Of a DNA stretch of 61,917 bases, positions 28,497-37,568 are shown one piece after another. Positions within the stretch are counted from its first letter, which is position 1, and the number at the start of each line of letters is the position of its first letter. The translations under genes and the position numbers were made by a program. The stretch comes from Lujinxingiaceae bacterium. GTDB lineage: Bacteria > Myxococcota_A > Bradymonadia > Bradymonadales > Bradymonadaceae. The notes under the pieces were generated by a model, which was not told the origin of the DNA, searched no databases, and saw only the letters and a list, made by a program, of their open reading frames with translations. The stretch spans positions 1-61,917 of the forward strand of contig JACCWM010000007.1 in assembly GCA_013697635.1 (NCBI GenBank), read 5' to 3'.

Positions 28497-28811
28497 ATGA
28501 TGAAGTACATTGTAATGGTGGCCGCTGGCCTTTTGATGGGGGTCTTGCTTTTGGGTTGTACCAGCATGGGTGCAAGCGATGCTCAGCTTCGAAAGCGCGC
28601 CGCCTTCGATCTGGACTGCGAGGAGGGCAACCTCGAGCTCGTCGAACTCGACGAACGCACTAAAGGTGTTCGCGGATGCGAGCAGCGCGCCACCTACGTC
28701 GAGATGTGCAAGCCGTGCGCAAACGGCTACCAGGGCTGCGAGTGCAGCTGGGTGCTCAACACGGACGGGCGCAAGCAAGGAAGCACGATCAAGGTCGACG
28801 AGCGCGAGTAA
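28497..28811 (+). CDS. Small Cys-rich lipoprotein
   Basis: 104 residues. Signal peptide with lipobox LLGC (residues 18-21). The mature domain is about 80 residues with six further cysteines (DLDCEEGNLELVELDERTKGVRGCEQRATYVEMCKPC region), suggesting three disulfides. The motif 'AAFDLDC...ELDERTKGVRGCEQRATYVEMC' recurs in small secreted proteins of Myxococcota; function unknown. AGGAG lies seven bases upstream of the first ATG. It is in line with the amidohydrolase and converges with astA, leaving 13 bases between the stops. Confidence 0.7.
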   Translation: MMKYIVMVAAGLLMGVLLLGCTSMGASDAQLRKRAAFDLDCEEGNLELVELDERTKGVRGCEQRATYVEMCKPCANGYQGCECSWVLNTDGRKQGSTIKVDERE

Positions 28812-28824
28812 ATGCGGGCTGCGC

Positions 28825-29880
28825 TCAGTACAAGCTTGCCATGCCTGGTCCGCTCAGCACCAGAAGCGCGATGATCGCGTCCTGTTCGAGAAGCAGACTG
28901 TGCAGGCCTGGGGAGCGCAGCAAGTAGCCGTTTTCAACCTGCTTGTAGTCCGCGAGCACCGCGCGAAAGCGCACGGAGTCGTGCGCATGCTCGTGGCCGA
29001 CCAGCGCCTGACCATCGGCCTGCTCGTCGTCCAAGAGCAGGCCGGCAAAGCTTGAGCGATGCGTGCGCTTGATCAATTCGCACTGATCGGTGGGTACGCC
29101 AAAGGTCGGCCCGCCGTCGAAGGGGTCGATGCTGTTCTCGTACTGAAAGCCAATGCTCTTGAGCATCTTTTCGACCGGTTTGGTGGGCGCGCCGACCTGG
29201 CCTATCATCGAGCGCACGCGCTCGGGCAAGAGCGAGGTGTAGATCGGCGTTTGCGGAAAGAGGCTGCGGATGAACTCGACGTTCTCACGGCTGAGCTTGT
29301 CAGCCGTGGTGTAGTCTAGCCCGGTGAAATTGGCGCCCAGGCAATCCCACAAGTCGCTGGTGCCGTCGGCATTGAGCGGGGGCAATAGTTCGGCGATGAT
29401 CGCCTCGCGAAACCAGTCGCGATGCACGCCGATGAACAAAAAGCGCACGAAGCTCAAGAGCTTGCCAAGGCGTTGCGGGTGGCCCTGGCTGTCGGGATGC
29501 AGGATCAAACCGCCGATTTCGGTGGGGCCTTCGTAGTTGAAGTTGAGCTGGAGCACCTGGTGTACGAAGTACTTATTGAGCGTCTCTGAATATTTTTGTT
29601 CCTTTCGAACGTTAAAATACACGGAAGGTCGTCGGTAGGTCCCATGTTGGGCGATGATCATGGCGGTGCCGATGATGCGGTCGGCCTCTTCGTCACAGAG
29701 CACGAAGACGTATTCGCGCTCTTTGATGTCCTCGATGCGCTCGCTAAAGCTCGCCTGGCTGACCTCGATGATCTTTTCGAGTTGGGCGCGGTCGGCGGGC
29801 AGATTGAGGGTGTTGAGATGGCGCGCGAGCTCTTCGAGCGCGTCGAGATCGTCGTGATGCACTTCGCGAAGCAAGAACAT
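28825..29880 (-). CDS. astA: Arginine N-succinyltransferase family protein
   Basis: 351 residues from the ATG at 29878-29880 (MFLLREVHHDDLDALEELA), which matches the family start; a 55-residue upstream extension is rejected. The AstA family (GNAT fold) transfers succinyl from succinyl-CoA to arginine, the first step of the AST catabolic pathway. Family blocks are visible: VREVHHxDL-like start, IIGTAMIIAQHGTYRRPSVYFNV, EIGGLILHPDSQGHPQRLGKLLSFVRFLFI, PPLNADGTSDLWDCLGANFTGLDYTTADKLS and KMLKSIGFQYENSIDPFDGGPTFG. No astB-E genes are in the window, so the arginine-pathway role is inferred from family membership. Confidence 0.9.
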   Translation of the reverse strand: MFLLREVHHDDLDALEELARHLNTLNLPADRAQLEKIIEVSQASFSERIEDIKEREYVFVLCDEEADRIIGTAMIIAQHGTYRRPSVYFNVRKEQKYSETLNKYFVHQVLQLNFNYEGPTEIGGLILHPDSQGHPQRLGKLLSFVRFLFIGVHRDWFREAIIAELLPPLNADGTSDLWDCLGANFTGLDYTTADKLSRENVEFIRSLFPQTPIYTSLLPERVRSMIGQVGAPTKPVEKMLKSIGFQYENSIDPFDGGPTFGVPTDQCELIKRTHRSSFAGLLLDDEQADGQALVGHEHAHDSVRFRAVLADYKQVENGYLLRSPGLHSLLLEQDAIIALLVLSGPGMASLY

Positions 29881-30107
29881 GAACCATCCAACGCTGCGTG
29901 GTATCGATTTTGGTGCAGGTAGCAGCGCGGTGTTTGCACAACACCCATTGTCACGCTGCCTCGACTTGCTTACTGTTATAACACAGAAACGTCCAATGAC
30001 CTGGACCTCTGGATCACACCGTCGCCCTCTTTGTGAAGGGGCCAACTCGCACCAAAGTAGTCGGATTCGATGCCTTGAGCAACCATCCTAATGCGCAGGA
30101 AAACGCC

Positions 30108-30701
30108 ATGAACAATCTCCTCAAGAGTGGGCTGAACGAACTCTCCAGGCTGGGTCGAAAAGCCGCTGCCGAGGCGACGAGCGAGTCATCGATCCGAGCG
30201 CTTCGCCATGCGATCACGCGCGGGCGCACCTCGGCCGGCGACACGGCAAGCGTCGTCGTGCAGTCGCAGACGGTGCAAAAGGCCGCCGTGGTCGCGCGCG
30301 TCGCGATCAGCTCCGGTCCGGTGCGCGAGGTGGCGCTGATCTGCGGGCGTGCCGGCGTGGCCGGCGCCGTGGTCGACGGCGCCATGGGCGGCGTGCAGGC
30401 CTTCAAGTTCATGCGCGATGGCAAGATTGACGGCAAGCAGGCCGCCATGCACGTGGGTGCCGAGGCCGGCTGCGGCTTTATCACCTCCTCGGCTGGCACC
30501 GCCGGCACGCTGGCCGCTTACATGATCACCGGTACGATGGGACCTGCCGCCCTGGCCGCCGGCATGGGCGCCTCGCTGGGAAGTCGCTTCATCTACCGCA
30601 AGATTATCGGCGAGACGCTGCCCGAGCCCGAGGCCGCGACCAAGGAGAAGAGCAAGGACGACGCCGATTTGATGGAAGATATCGGTCCCAAACCCCAGTA
30701 A
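30108..30701 (+). CDS. Ala/Gly-rich protein with glycine-zipper membrane-like segments
   Basis: 197 residues from ATG 30108, with GCAGGA seven bases upstream. The N-terminal third is helical and charged (LNELSRLGRKAAAEATSESSIRALRHAI). The centre has glycine-zipper-like hydrophobic stretches (ICGRAGVAGAVVDGAMGGVQAF and SAGTAGTLAAYMITGTMGPAALAAGMGASLG), and the C-terminus is charged. It may associate with membranes; no family recognised. A strong intrinsic terminator follows 36 bases after the stop, so it is monocistronic. Confidence 0.6.
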   Translation: MNNLLKSGLNELSRLGRKAAAEATSESSIRALRHAITRGRTSAGDTASVVVQSQTVQKAAVVARVAISSGPVREVALICGRAGVAGAVVDGAMGGVQAFKFMRDGKIDGKQAAMHVGAEAGCGFITSSAGTAGTLAAYMITGTMGPAALAAGMGASLGSRFIYRKIIGETLPEPEAATKEKSKDDADLMEDIGPKPQ

Positions 30702-30736
30702 TTCTTTGCTCGGGATGGCCGAAGCTGTTAGCAATT

Positions 30737-30774
30737 GAGCGCGTGGGCGAGGCTGCCCACGCGCTCTTTTTTTT
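30737..30774 (+). terminator. Intrinsic terminator
   Basis: Perfect 12-bp stem GAGCGCGTGGGC (30737-30748) with GCCCACGCGCTC (30755-30766), six-base loop, followed by eight T residues. Ends transcription from the gene ending at 30701. Confidence 0.93.
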
Positions 30775-30797
30775 GCCCAGTCTCGAATGGGGTTCTT

Positions 30798-31478
30798 ATG
30801 CAAAAATGGTGTTTGATTCTCTCAATTCTCGCGGCCGCGCTGCTCATGAGCGCAACCGCCGTCGCCACGGACTACGATGAAGACGACGCTGAGGTCGCTG
30901 TCGAGGCGCCCTTTGGTGCGGGCACGCTCGACATCACCCTGGCTGCCGGCCTGGGTAATCTGCTCTACCCACACATCGAGCCCGGCGTTGATTTGGGCCT
31001 AGTCAACCTGGGCGCAAGCGTTGCGCTCAGCCTGGGCGGCGTGGTCGATCTGGGCTACTGCCTGCTGTGTGGGTTTGTATCGAGCTTTTCGGGCTATGAC
31101 ATCTCGTCTTGGTACATCAACCCGATGGGCCGCGCGCTCTTGCACTTTGGTTCGGTGGCCCAGATGCTCGATGAGCCAGGCTTCGATGTCTACATCGGGG
31201 CGATGGCCGGGCCGGCCTTCTACACGCTCTCGTCGAGCGACGGCGCCAATAGCTTCACGGCAAGCGTGACGACCTTCTTGCTCGGCCCGCTGGTTGGCCT
31301 TCGCTACTCGCTCGACGATACCAACTCGTGGTTCATCTTCGGCGAGGGCCGTCTGCTGCTCGAATTCGGTTTCTCCGAGATTACGCTGCGCTCGAGCGAC
31401 GGCCAAAGTCGCACCTACGAGAACAACTTTGGGCGCGGCGGCAACGACGCCGTCTTCGGGCTCGGCCGGCGCTACTGA
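30798..31478 (+). CDS. Exported outer-membrane-like protein
   Basis: 226 residues from ATG 30798; the longer open frame starts inside the terminator and is rejected. Signal peptide MQKWCLILSILAAALLMSATAVA, then an acidic patch (DYDEDDAEVAVE) and beta-strand pattern (LDITLAAGLGNLLYPHI, GVDLGLVNLGASVALSLGGVVDLGY, FIFGEGRLLLEFGFSEITL). Two cysteines CLLC lie mid-protein. Probable small barrel; no family recognised. It converges with the RCC1 lipoprotein gene, 11 bp between stops. Confidence 0.6.
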   Translation: MQKWCLILSILAAALLMSATAVATDYDEDDAEVAVEAPFGAGTLDITLAAGLGNLLYPHIEPGVDLGLVNLGASVALSLGGVVDLGYCLLCGFVSSFSGYDISSWYINPMGRALLHFGSVAQMLDEPGFDVYIGAMAGPAFYTLSSSDGANSFTASVTTFLLGPLVGLRYSLDDTNSWFIFGEGRLLLEFGFSEITLRSSDGQSRTYENNFGRGGNDAVFGLGRRY

Positions 31479-31489
31479 CTCTCGAGCGA

Positions 31490-33550
31490 TCATGGCACCG
31501 TGCGCTGGCCCTCGTCGTTTCTGCCCCAGCAAATGACTTCACTATCGAAGCGCAGCCCGCAGCTATGGTAGCCGCCGGCGCTGACCTGGGTGAACGTGCC
31601 GTTTGGCGAGTTGGACTGGTTACTCGAATTGCTGCCCCAGCACGCCAGAGTGCCGTCGGTGTCGACCGCACAAGCGTGGCGCCGGCCAGTGCTCACGTCG
31701 AGGTAGGTCCCACCGGGCGCCGAGGTGCGTGCGGTCGTGCCGGCATTGCCCCAGCAGTGAAGCGTGTCGTTTGCTCGGATGCTGCAGGTGTGCTCGTCAC
31801 CGGCGCTGATCCGTTGGAAGACGGTGCTGCCCGGCACGGTGCTTCGTCCGTCACCGGAATTTCCCCAGCAAACGCCCGCGCCGGCTTCGCTGACCGAGCA
31901 ATTGTGCTCATTGCCCGTACTCACGTCCATGAACGGCCCTGTGCGCACCGCGCCATTTCCGGTCTGACCACTGGTGTTGTAGCCCCAGCACTGGATATTC
32001 TTGGCGGCATTGATTGCGCAGCCGTGGCGGCCTCCCGCGCTGACTTTGGTGAAGGTGCCGGTCGGCGCATTGAGGCGGTTGTCGTTGGGCCTGCCCCAGC
32101 AGCGCAAGGCGCCCGCTCGGGTGATCGCGCAGGTGTGGTAATTGCCGGCGCTGATGTCGAGATAGCGCGTCGCGTCGGCCGGCACGGCCCGCTGCCCTTC
32201 GCTGTTGTCGCCCCAGCACACAACGGAGCCGTCGGTGCGCCGAGCACAGCTATGATAGAGCCCGGCGCTGACCTGGGCAAAGGGGCAGGGCGCACACGTG
32301 GCGCCGCCGCAGTCCAGGCCGGTCTCGTCGCCGTTTTGCACCCCATCCTCGCAGGTGGGAGCAGCGCAGAGGCCGTTGCCGGCGCAAACGCGGCTCGAAC
32401 AGTCGCGATTTTCGATGCACGTATCGCCGTCAGCGCATGTGGTGGTGCAGGTGGGGCCGCCACAGTCGACGTCGGACTCGTCGCCGTTTTGCACAGTGTC
32501 CTCGCAGCTTGGCTCGGCGCAAAGACTGTCGACACCGCACACACCGCTGGAGCAGTCTCGCGCCAGAAGGCAGGCCAGGCCGGGCGCGCACGGCCCACAG
32601 CTGGGACCGCCGCAATCCAGGCCGGTCTCTTCGCCGTTTTTCACGTTGTCGTTACAGCTTGGCGCAGCACAACGGTTCTGAGCGCTGCAGACGCCGCTCT
32701 CGCAGTCTGCGGCCAGCGTGCAGCCCAGATCGAAGCCACATTTTGTTGCACAGGAGCCGCCACAATCGACGTCGGTCTCGTCGCCATTTCTGACCTGATC
32801 GTTGCAATTCGGAGAGGTGCAGACGAGCTCATCACAGATCTTGCTGGTGCAGTCGCTATTCTCGATGCACGACTGCTGCGGCGCACAGGCCGGGCAAGGG
32901 CCGCCGCAGTCGACATCGGACTCGCCAGGGCCATGGATCTGGTCGTCGCAGCTTGCGGCCACACAGAGGTTTGCTATGCACACATCTTCAAGATCCGGGC
33001 AGGCCAGGCAATTGATCGGACGCAATGTGCCACAGCGGTCGACGACCGAGCGTTCACCGCACTCGAATGCTCCCGCAACGCAAAACGAAGAATCAAGTGG
33101 GGGATCGCAGACGCATTGGCTCAACTCGCAGCGCTCGCCAGCACCACAGCCATCGCACTCGATCGATCGCGCATGCCCGCAACCATCGACGACGTCGAGC
33201 GGGCCGCAGGCTGCCTCGTGCTGTATACACAGGGTAAGGTCGTCCTCGCCCTGGCAGGCGTCGGCGTCCGACGTGTCCGATGCATCGGCATCAACGTCTT
33301 CCAGGACATCGGGTTGCGTGGGATCGGTGTCGATCTGGGCATCGGCATCGGCATCAGGGGTCCCGATGTCGTCGAGTTGCACCCAGACGCCGCCCTGGCA
33401 CACTCTATCGCCAATCAGGGCACCCTCATTGGTGCATTGAATCGTGCTCAGGCTGTTCGACTCGAAGGTGCATCCCGACAAGGCGATCAAACCGGCGACG
33501 ACCAAGGCAAGCTTGCTTAACCGTATAAAATCTAAAGAAATCGGAAACAT
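31490..33550 (-). CDS. Lipoprotein with five Cys-rich repeats and RCC1-like beta-propeller
   Basis: 686 residues from the ATG at 33548-33550, preceded by AGAGGT. Lipobox LSGC. An Asp/Ala-rich stalk (DADADAQID, DVDADASDTSDADAC) is followed by a Cys-rich module and five repeats of about 53 residues, each containing a version of C.D.V.NGDETDVDCGG and a C..C....DC.S.VC core. The C-terminal 270 residues hold seven RCC1-type blades, each with a CWG motif (VCWGDNSEGQ, QCWGYNTSGQ, ICWGRNDEGQ) and an upstream HxCA/HSC. Cysteines in adjacent blades could be disulfide-linked. A surface-exposed adhesive or ligand-binding protein is inferred. Confidence 0.85.
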   Translation of the reverse strand: MFPISLDFIRLSKLALVVAGLIALSGCTFESNSLSTIQCTNEGALIGDRVCQGGVWVQLDDIGTPDADADAQIDTDPTQPDVLEDVDADASDTSDADACQGEDDLTLCIQHEAACGPLDVVDGCGHARSIECDGCGAGERCELSQCVCDPPLDSSFCVAGAFECGERSVVDRCGTLRPINCLACPDLEDVCIANLCVAASCDDQIHGPGESDVDCGGPCPACAPQQSCIENSDCTSKICDELVCTSPNCNDQVRNGDETDVDCGGSCATKCGFDLGCTLAADCESGVCSAQNRCAAPSCNDNVKNGEETGLDCGGPSCGPCAPGLACLLARDCSSGVCGVDSLCAEPSCEDTVQNGDESDVDCGGPTCTTTCADGDTCIENRDCSSRVCAGNGLCAAPTCEDGVQNGDETGLDCGGATCAPCPFAQVSAGLYHSCARRTDGSVVCWGDNSEGQRAVPADATRYLDISAGNYHTCAITRAGALRCWGRPNDNRLNAPTGTFTKVSAGGRHGCAINAAKNIQCWGYNTSGQTGNGAVRTGPFMDVSTGNEHNCSVSEAGAGVCWGNSGDGRSTVPGSTVFQRISAGDEHTCSIRANDTLHCWGNAGTTARTSAPGGTYLDVSTGRRHACAVDTDGTLACWGSNSSNQSNSPNGTFTQVSAGGYHSCGLRFDSEVICWGRNDEGQRTVP

Positions 33551-33641
33551 GATCGTACCTCTTTGACTACCCAAAGGCGTAATGGCTTTCTCTACTATAG
33601 AGCAAAGTCGTCAGCCCAGCTACGTACCAGGCTTGGATAGT

Positions 33642-34448
33642 TCATCGCTTTTTCCACATCATCGCCTCACGAAGCGCCTCAATCACGCCGTCTTGGCTGA
33701 TGCTCGCAAGGGTCGCAAAGCGTCGGGTCAGCTCGCCGGGCGCGTCGCCCATTACCCGTGGGTGGCCGACGATCTCGAGCACCGGCAGGTCTCCGTGGCT
33801 GTCGCCTATCGCCATGGTGTGCTCGAGCGCGACACCGAGCGCATCGGCGACAAAGCGCGCCGCGCTGCCCTTGGAGACGCCAGCGCGCGTCACACTGGCA
33901 AAGACGCTCTCGGGAAGTGCCGGCGAGCTCGCCGTGCCGATCTGGCAGCCCGCAAGGTGCAGGGCGAGGGCGGCTTCGAGCTGCTCGGGTGCCACGATCC
34001 AGTGGGCGCGGAGCACGTCCTCGCTTTGGGCGACGTCGTCGAGATCGCGGCGCGTAAGCTCGATCTGCAGCACCTCGGCGTGATGCTCGCATCGCCAGTC
34101 GAGCTGCTCAACGTAGATCGCATCGGCCGTGTAAAACTCGATCGTCGCGCCGATCGTGCGCGCGTGCTCGACGAGCCGGGCGAGCTCCGCGCGCTCCAGC
34201 GTATGCGATTGCAGGATGTGGCCATCGGCGTTGGCCACGAGCGCGCCGTTGTGAAAGACGTGTGCGGTGTGCGGGGCCAGGCGTTGGGCGATCTGTTGGG
34301 CGACGCCCTGGCAGGCGCGACCGGTGCAGGCCGCGAGGATGATGCCCGCCGCATGGGCCACCTCGATCGCCTGCCAGACGGCATCGGAGACACCGCCGTC
34401 GGTGCCGATGATCGTGCCGTCGAGATCGAGGAAGACCAGCGGGAGCAT
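33642..34448 (-). CDS. Cof-type HAD-superfamily phosphatase
   Basis: 268 residues from the ATG at 34446-34448, one base after the dnaB stop codon; the upstream frame extension reads through dnaB and is rejected. HAD motifs: DLDGTIIGTDGGVSD (motif I, nucleophile D8), CTGRA (motif II), SKGSAARFVADAL with the Lys of motif III, and GDSHGDLPVLEIVG (motif IV). The cap between motifs II and III places it in the IIB/Cof group, whose members dephosphorylate sugar phosphates or FMN-like substrates. Third gene of an operon with the FHA protein and dnaB. Confidence 0.88.
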   Translation of the reverse strand: MLPLVFLDLDGTIIGTDGGVSDAVWQAIEVAHAAGIILAACTGRACQGVAQQIAQRLAPHTAHVFHNGALVANADGHILQSHTLERAELARLVEHARTIGATIEFYTADAIYVEQLDWRCEHHAEVLQIELTRRDLDDVAQSEDVLRAHWIVAPEQLEAALALHLAGCQIGTASSPALPESVFASVTRAGVSKGSAARFVADALGVALEHTMAIGDSHGDLPVLEIVGHPRVMGDAPGELTRRFATLASISQDGVIEALREAMMWKKR

Positions 34449-34449
34449 G

Positions 34450-35790
34450 TTACATCTCGACGTGGGCCAGGTTCTCAAAGCGGGTGTGAGCGCCAAAGAA
34501 GCGAAGGTTGATCGTGCCGATCGAGCCGTTTCGGTGCTTGCCGACGATGAATTCGGCCAGGCCCTTGTGCTCGGACTCCGGGTTATAGACCTCATCGCGG
34601 TAGATGAAGCCGATCAGATCGGCGTCTTGCTCGATGGCGCCCGATTCGCGCAGATCGCTCATCATCGGACGCTTGTCGGCGCGCGATTCCAGCCCGCGGT
34701 TGAGTTGGGAGAGCGCCACGATCGGGATGTCGAGCTCCTTGGCTACGCCCTTGAGGCCGCGCGAGATCTCGCTGATCTCTTGCTCGCGGCTGCCGCTGCT
34801 CGAGCGCGCCGAGCCGCTCATCAGCTGCAAGTAGTCGACAAAGACGATGCCTATATCGTGCTCGGCCTTCAAGCGCCGGCACTTGGAGCGAAACTCCATG
34901 ATCGGAAGCGAGGGCGTGTCGTCCAAAAATATCTTCGCCTCGCTCAGCGATCCGGCGGCCTTGATCAGCCGGCTCCACTCTTGCTCGGTGAGCCGGCCGC
35001 GGCGCAGGTTGCCCTGGTCGATGCGCCCCTCGCTGCAGAGCATGCGGATGGCCAGCTGCTCGTTGGACATCTCGAGGCTGAAAAAGGCCGTGGGGATCTT
35101 GCGCTCGATCGCGGAGTGCGTGGCCATATTGAGCGTAAAGCTGGTCTTTCCCATCGCCGGGCGCGCGGCGATGATGATCAGATCGGAGCGCTGCCAGCCG
35201 GCCGTGATCGTGTCCAGATCGATGAAGCCACTGGGCACGCCGGTGATCATCTCGCTCTTCTGGTAGAGCGCCTCGATCTGGGTGAAGGCCTTCTTGACGA
35301 CCTCGCGGATCGTCGAATAGCTGCGCTCCTGGCCCGACTGGGTGATCTCGAAGAGGCGGCGCTCGGCCTCGTCCAAGAAAAGCTCGACGTCGGGCACATC
35401 GGCATAGCAGGTGTTGACCAGCTCGTCGCCGGTGCTGATGAAGCGGCGCAGCGTGGATTTGCGGCGCACAATATTGGCGTAGTGGTTGACGTTGGCCGCC
35501 GAGGGCACCTCGTTGGAGAGGCGCGCCAGGTAGTTGGGCCCGCCCACGGCTTCGAGCAGATCTTCGGCGCCGAGGTGGTCGGCCAGGGTGATCACGTCGA
35601 CCGCCTCGGAGCGCGCGTGCAGCGTACACATCGTGCGAAAGATGTGGCGGTGGGCTTCGCGGTAGAAGTCCTCGTGGCCGAGCAGCGTCATCAGCTCGTC
35701 GAGCACACGGTTGTCGAGCAGGATCGAGCCGAGGACGCTGCGCTCAGCGTCCTCGTTGCGAGGTGGAACGCGGATGGGCTCGTCGGCCAT
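34450..35790 (-). CDS. dnaB: Replicative DNA helicase DnaB
   Basis: 446 residues. Hexameric 5'-3' helicase of the replication fork. N-terminal DnaB_N domain (NEDAERSVLGSILLDNRVLDEL), linker, then a RecA-like core with Walker A PAMGKT at 211-216, FSLEMSNEQLAIRMLC, Walker B-type IVFVDYLQLM, the H4-like ALSQLNRGLESRADKRPMMSDLRESGAIEQDADLIGFIYRDE and the C-terminal KHRNGSIGTINLRFF. All core motifs are intact and no intein is present. It follows the FHA-PATAN gene by four bases and precedes the HAD gene by one base, an unusual operon for dnaB. Confidence 0.97.
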   Translation of the reverse strand: MADEPIRVPPRNEDAERSVLGSILLDNRVLDELMTLLGHEDFYREAHRHIFRTMCTLHARSEAVDVITLADHLGAEDLLEAVGGPNYLARLSNEVPSAANVNHYANIVRRKSTLRRFISTGDELVNTCYADVPDVELFLDEAERRLFEITQSGQERSYSTIREVVKKAFTQIEALYQKSEMITGVPSGFIDLDTITAGWQRSDLIIIAARPAMGKTSFTLNMATHSAIERKIPTAFFSLEMSNEQLAIRMLCSEGRIDQGNLRRGRLTEQEWSRLIKAAGSLSEAKIFLDDTPSLPIMEFRSKCRRLKAEHDIGIVFVDYLQLMSGSARSSSGSREQEISEISRGLKGVAKELDIPIVALSQLNRGLESRADKRPMMSDLRESGAIEQDADLIGFIYRDEVYNPESEHKGLAEFIVGKHRNGSIGTINLRFFGAHTRFENLAHVEM

Positions 35791-35794
35791 GGGA

Positions 35795-36781
35795 TCAACC
35801 CGCGCTGATGAAGTCGTTTCGGATCAAGTGCAAGAGGGACTGCATCGTGTCGAGATCGCTCTCCAAACTCTTGTTGAGGATGTTCGAGACGCTGGGGTAG
35901 TTGAGCGCGAGCTGGAAGGTGTCGAGCAGCTCGGGGGTGAGGCTGCGAATCGGCGCGACCAGCGGCTTCTTGACCGCGATCGGCGCGCTCATGTGGGGCA
36001 CGTCCGGGCCGAGGTTCTCCATCTCGTCGAACAGGCGCATGCCCTCCATCATCAAAGACTCGATCGACTCGTCGATCTCGTTTTCAAAGACGTCGTCGAC
36101 GGGCTGCTCGAGCGAGAAGGTGCCCGTTCGCCAACTGATCAGGCGATAAAAGGCTTTGTAGGGGTCGAGCTCTTTGTCGTCGTTGATCGTGGCATAGTAG
36201 GTGCGGCCCTGGCGCAAGAAGATCTTACCGATGTCATGCTCGGTCATGATCACGAGCACGCCGGACTTGCGACTCGTCGAGAAGAGTTGGAGCAGATCGG
36301 GCAGCGGAACCTCCTCGATCAGACCCGAGATCGAGCCGGTCAAGGTCGCGCCGGTCGTGCGCCCAACGACGGCCGTCGTGGTGCGCCCGTTGGGCTCGTT
36401 GGCAGCCAGGCGCGTGGCCGGGGCGTTGACGCCGGGCGCCAGGTTGACGCCGGACTCCTCGAGCGTGCGATCGCGATGCACGAGCTTGATGATGTTCGTG
36501 CCGATCAGGATCCGGTCGCCCTCTTTGATGCGCGCCTTGCTGATCTTCTCGCCGTTGACGAAGGTGCCGTTGGTGCTTCCGAAGTCCTCGATCTGCAGCT
36601 CGCCGCCGTAAGTCGTGATCCGGGCATGCTTTCTGGATACCATGTCCTCAACGAGGACCATGTCCAGTTCGCTTCCACGGCCGATCTCGACTTCCGTCTC
36701 GAGCTCCAGTGGAAATTCACCTCCTTGATACTTGCCGGAGATGAATTTCAGAACATATCCGCCTGTCTGAGTTCGATTCAA
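35795..36781 (-). CDS. FHA domain plus DUF4388 (PATAN) signalling protein
   Basis: 328 residues. N-terminal FHA phosphothreonine-binding domain at about 20-100 (IGRGSELDMVLVEDMVSRKHARIT and DFGSTNGTFVNGEKI, the conserved SRKH and GSTNGT residues). A Thr/Gly linker follows, then a DUF4388/PATAN domain at about 150-260 (GSISGLIEEVPLPDLLQLFSTSRKSGVLVIM, GRTYYATINDDKELDPYKAFYRLISWRTGTFSLE), common in Myxococcota signalling proteins, and a helical tail. First gene of the operon with dnaB, so Ser/Thr-kinase signalling may be linked to replication; that link is inference. Confidence 0.88.
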   Translation of the reverse strand: MNRTQTGGYVLKFISGKYQGGEFPLELETEVEIGRGSELDMVLVEDMVSRKHARITTYGGELQIEDFGSTNGTFVNGEKISKARIKEGDRILIGTNIIKLVHRDRTLEESGVNLAPGVNAPATRLAANEPNGRTTTAVVGRTTGATLTGSISGLIEEVPLPDLLQLFSTSRKSGVLVIMTEHDIGKIFLRQGRTYYATINDDKELDPYKAFYRLISWRTGTFSLEQPVDDVFENEIDESIESLMMEGMRLFDEMENLGPDVPHMSAPIAVKKPLVAPIRSLTPELLDTFQLALNYPSVSNILNKSLESDLDTMQSLLHLIRNDFISAG

Positions 36782-37049
36782 TTTTACCTCTCCTCAATCA
36801 CGGTGAATCGAGGACCAAGCCGCTCAACATTGTGTCCAGGAATCCACTTCCAGGACGCTCCGATGGATTACGTTACGCAATGGCCCCAATAGCGTCAAGA
36901 TAACAGACCGATGCCTGTGCGCTATTTGTGACCAGAGCCTGCGATCGTTCAAAGAGCTTTTTTGAGGACTTGCCCTGTGGCTATGTTAGGGTTTGTTTTT
37001 CGATCCGACAACGCACTTTTCGCAACGTGTGCCGAAGGTTTGACAGCGC

Positions 37050-37568
37050 ATGAGCCTCGACCCCTGGATCTTTGCCTTGCCGACGTGGTTGATCATCGCG
37101 CTGGCAGCGCTGCTGGCGTTGGTTGGCCTGGCGCTGGTGGTGGCGCTAACGCTTTTCTGGCGCGCGCAGCGTGATGCCGAGCAAAGCCGTGGCGCCGAGA
37201 TCGATCGGCTCTACCAGCAAATGCTGCCCATGCTCGCTGGGAGCGTGGTCCTGCCCCAGATTCGACGTGTGCACTTGCGAAGCCTGCTGCTCGATGCGAC
37301 GGTGGCCGAGGCCGATCCCTTGAGCGCGTGGAGCGTGGCCAGCCGTGAGGCGCGCAGACTCATGCTGGCTCTGCAGGCCGCGTGGGCCGGCGGCGGCTGG
37401 GAGCAAAGCCAGATCGAGTCGGTCGTCGCAGAGATCGACGCCAGGCTCGACGAAGCCTTCGCTCTGGTGGCCGAGCGCCGGCTCGTCGACCCCAAATGGG
37501 ACGAGCTCTGCGAAGGGTTTCGCAGAGCTCGCGGGCGCATCGAAAAAGTCGGTAACGCTCAGAAGTAG
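37050..37568 (+). CDS. Single-pass membrane protein, unknown function
   Basis: 172 residues. One transmembrane helix at about residues 8-37 (FALPTWLIIALAALLALVGLALVVALTLFW), then a cytoplasmic helical, charged domain (QRDAEQSRGAEIDRLYQQML, EIDARLDEAFALVAERRL). No family recognised. Its last 10 bases overlap the convergent barrel gene. The 268-bp region upstream (36782-37049) separates it from the divergent FHA gene and shows no other gene. Confidence 0.6.
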   Translation: MSLDPWIFALPTWLIIALAALLALVGLALVVALTLFWRAQRDAEQSRGAEIDRLYQQMLPMLAGSVVLPQIRRVHLRSLLLDATVAEADPLSAWSVASREARRLMLALQAAWAGGGWEQSQIESVVAEIDARLDEAFALVAERRLVDPKWDELCEGFRRARGRIEKVGNAQK

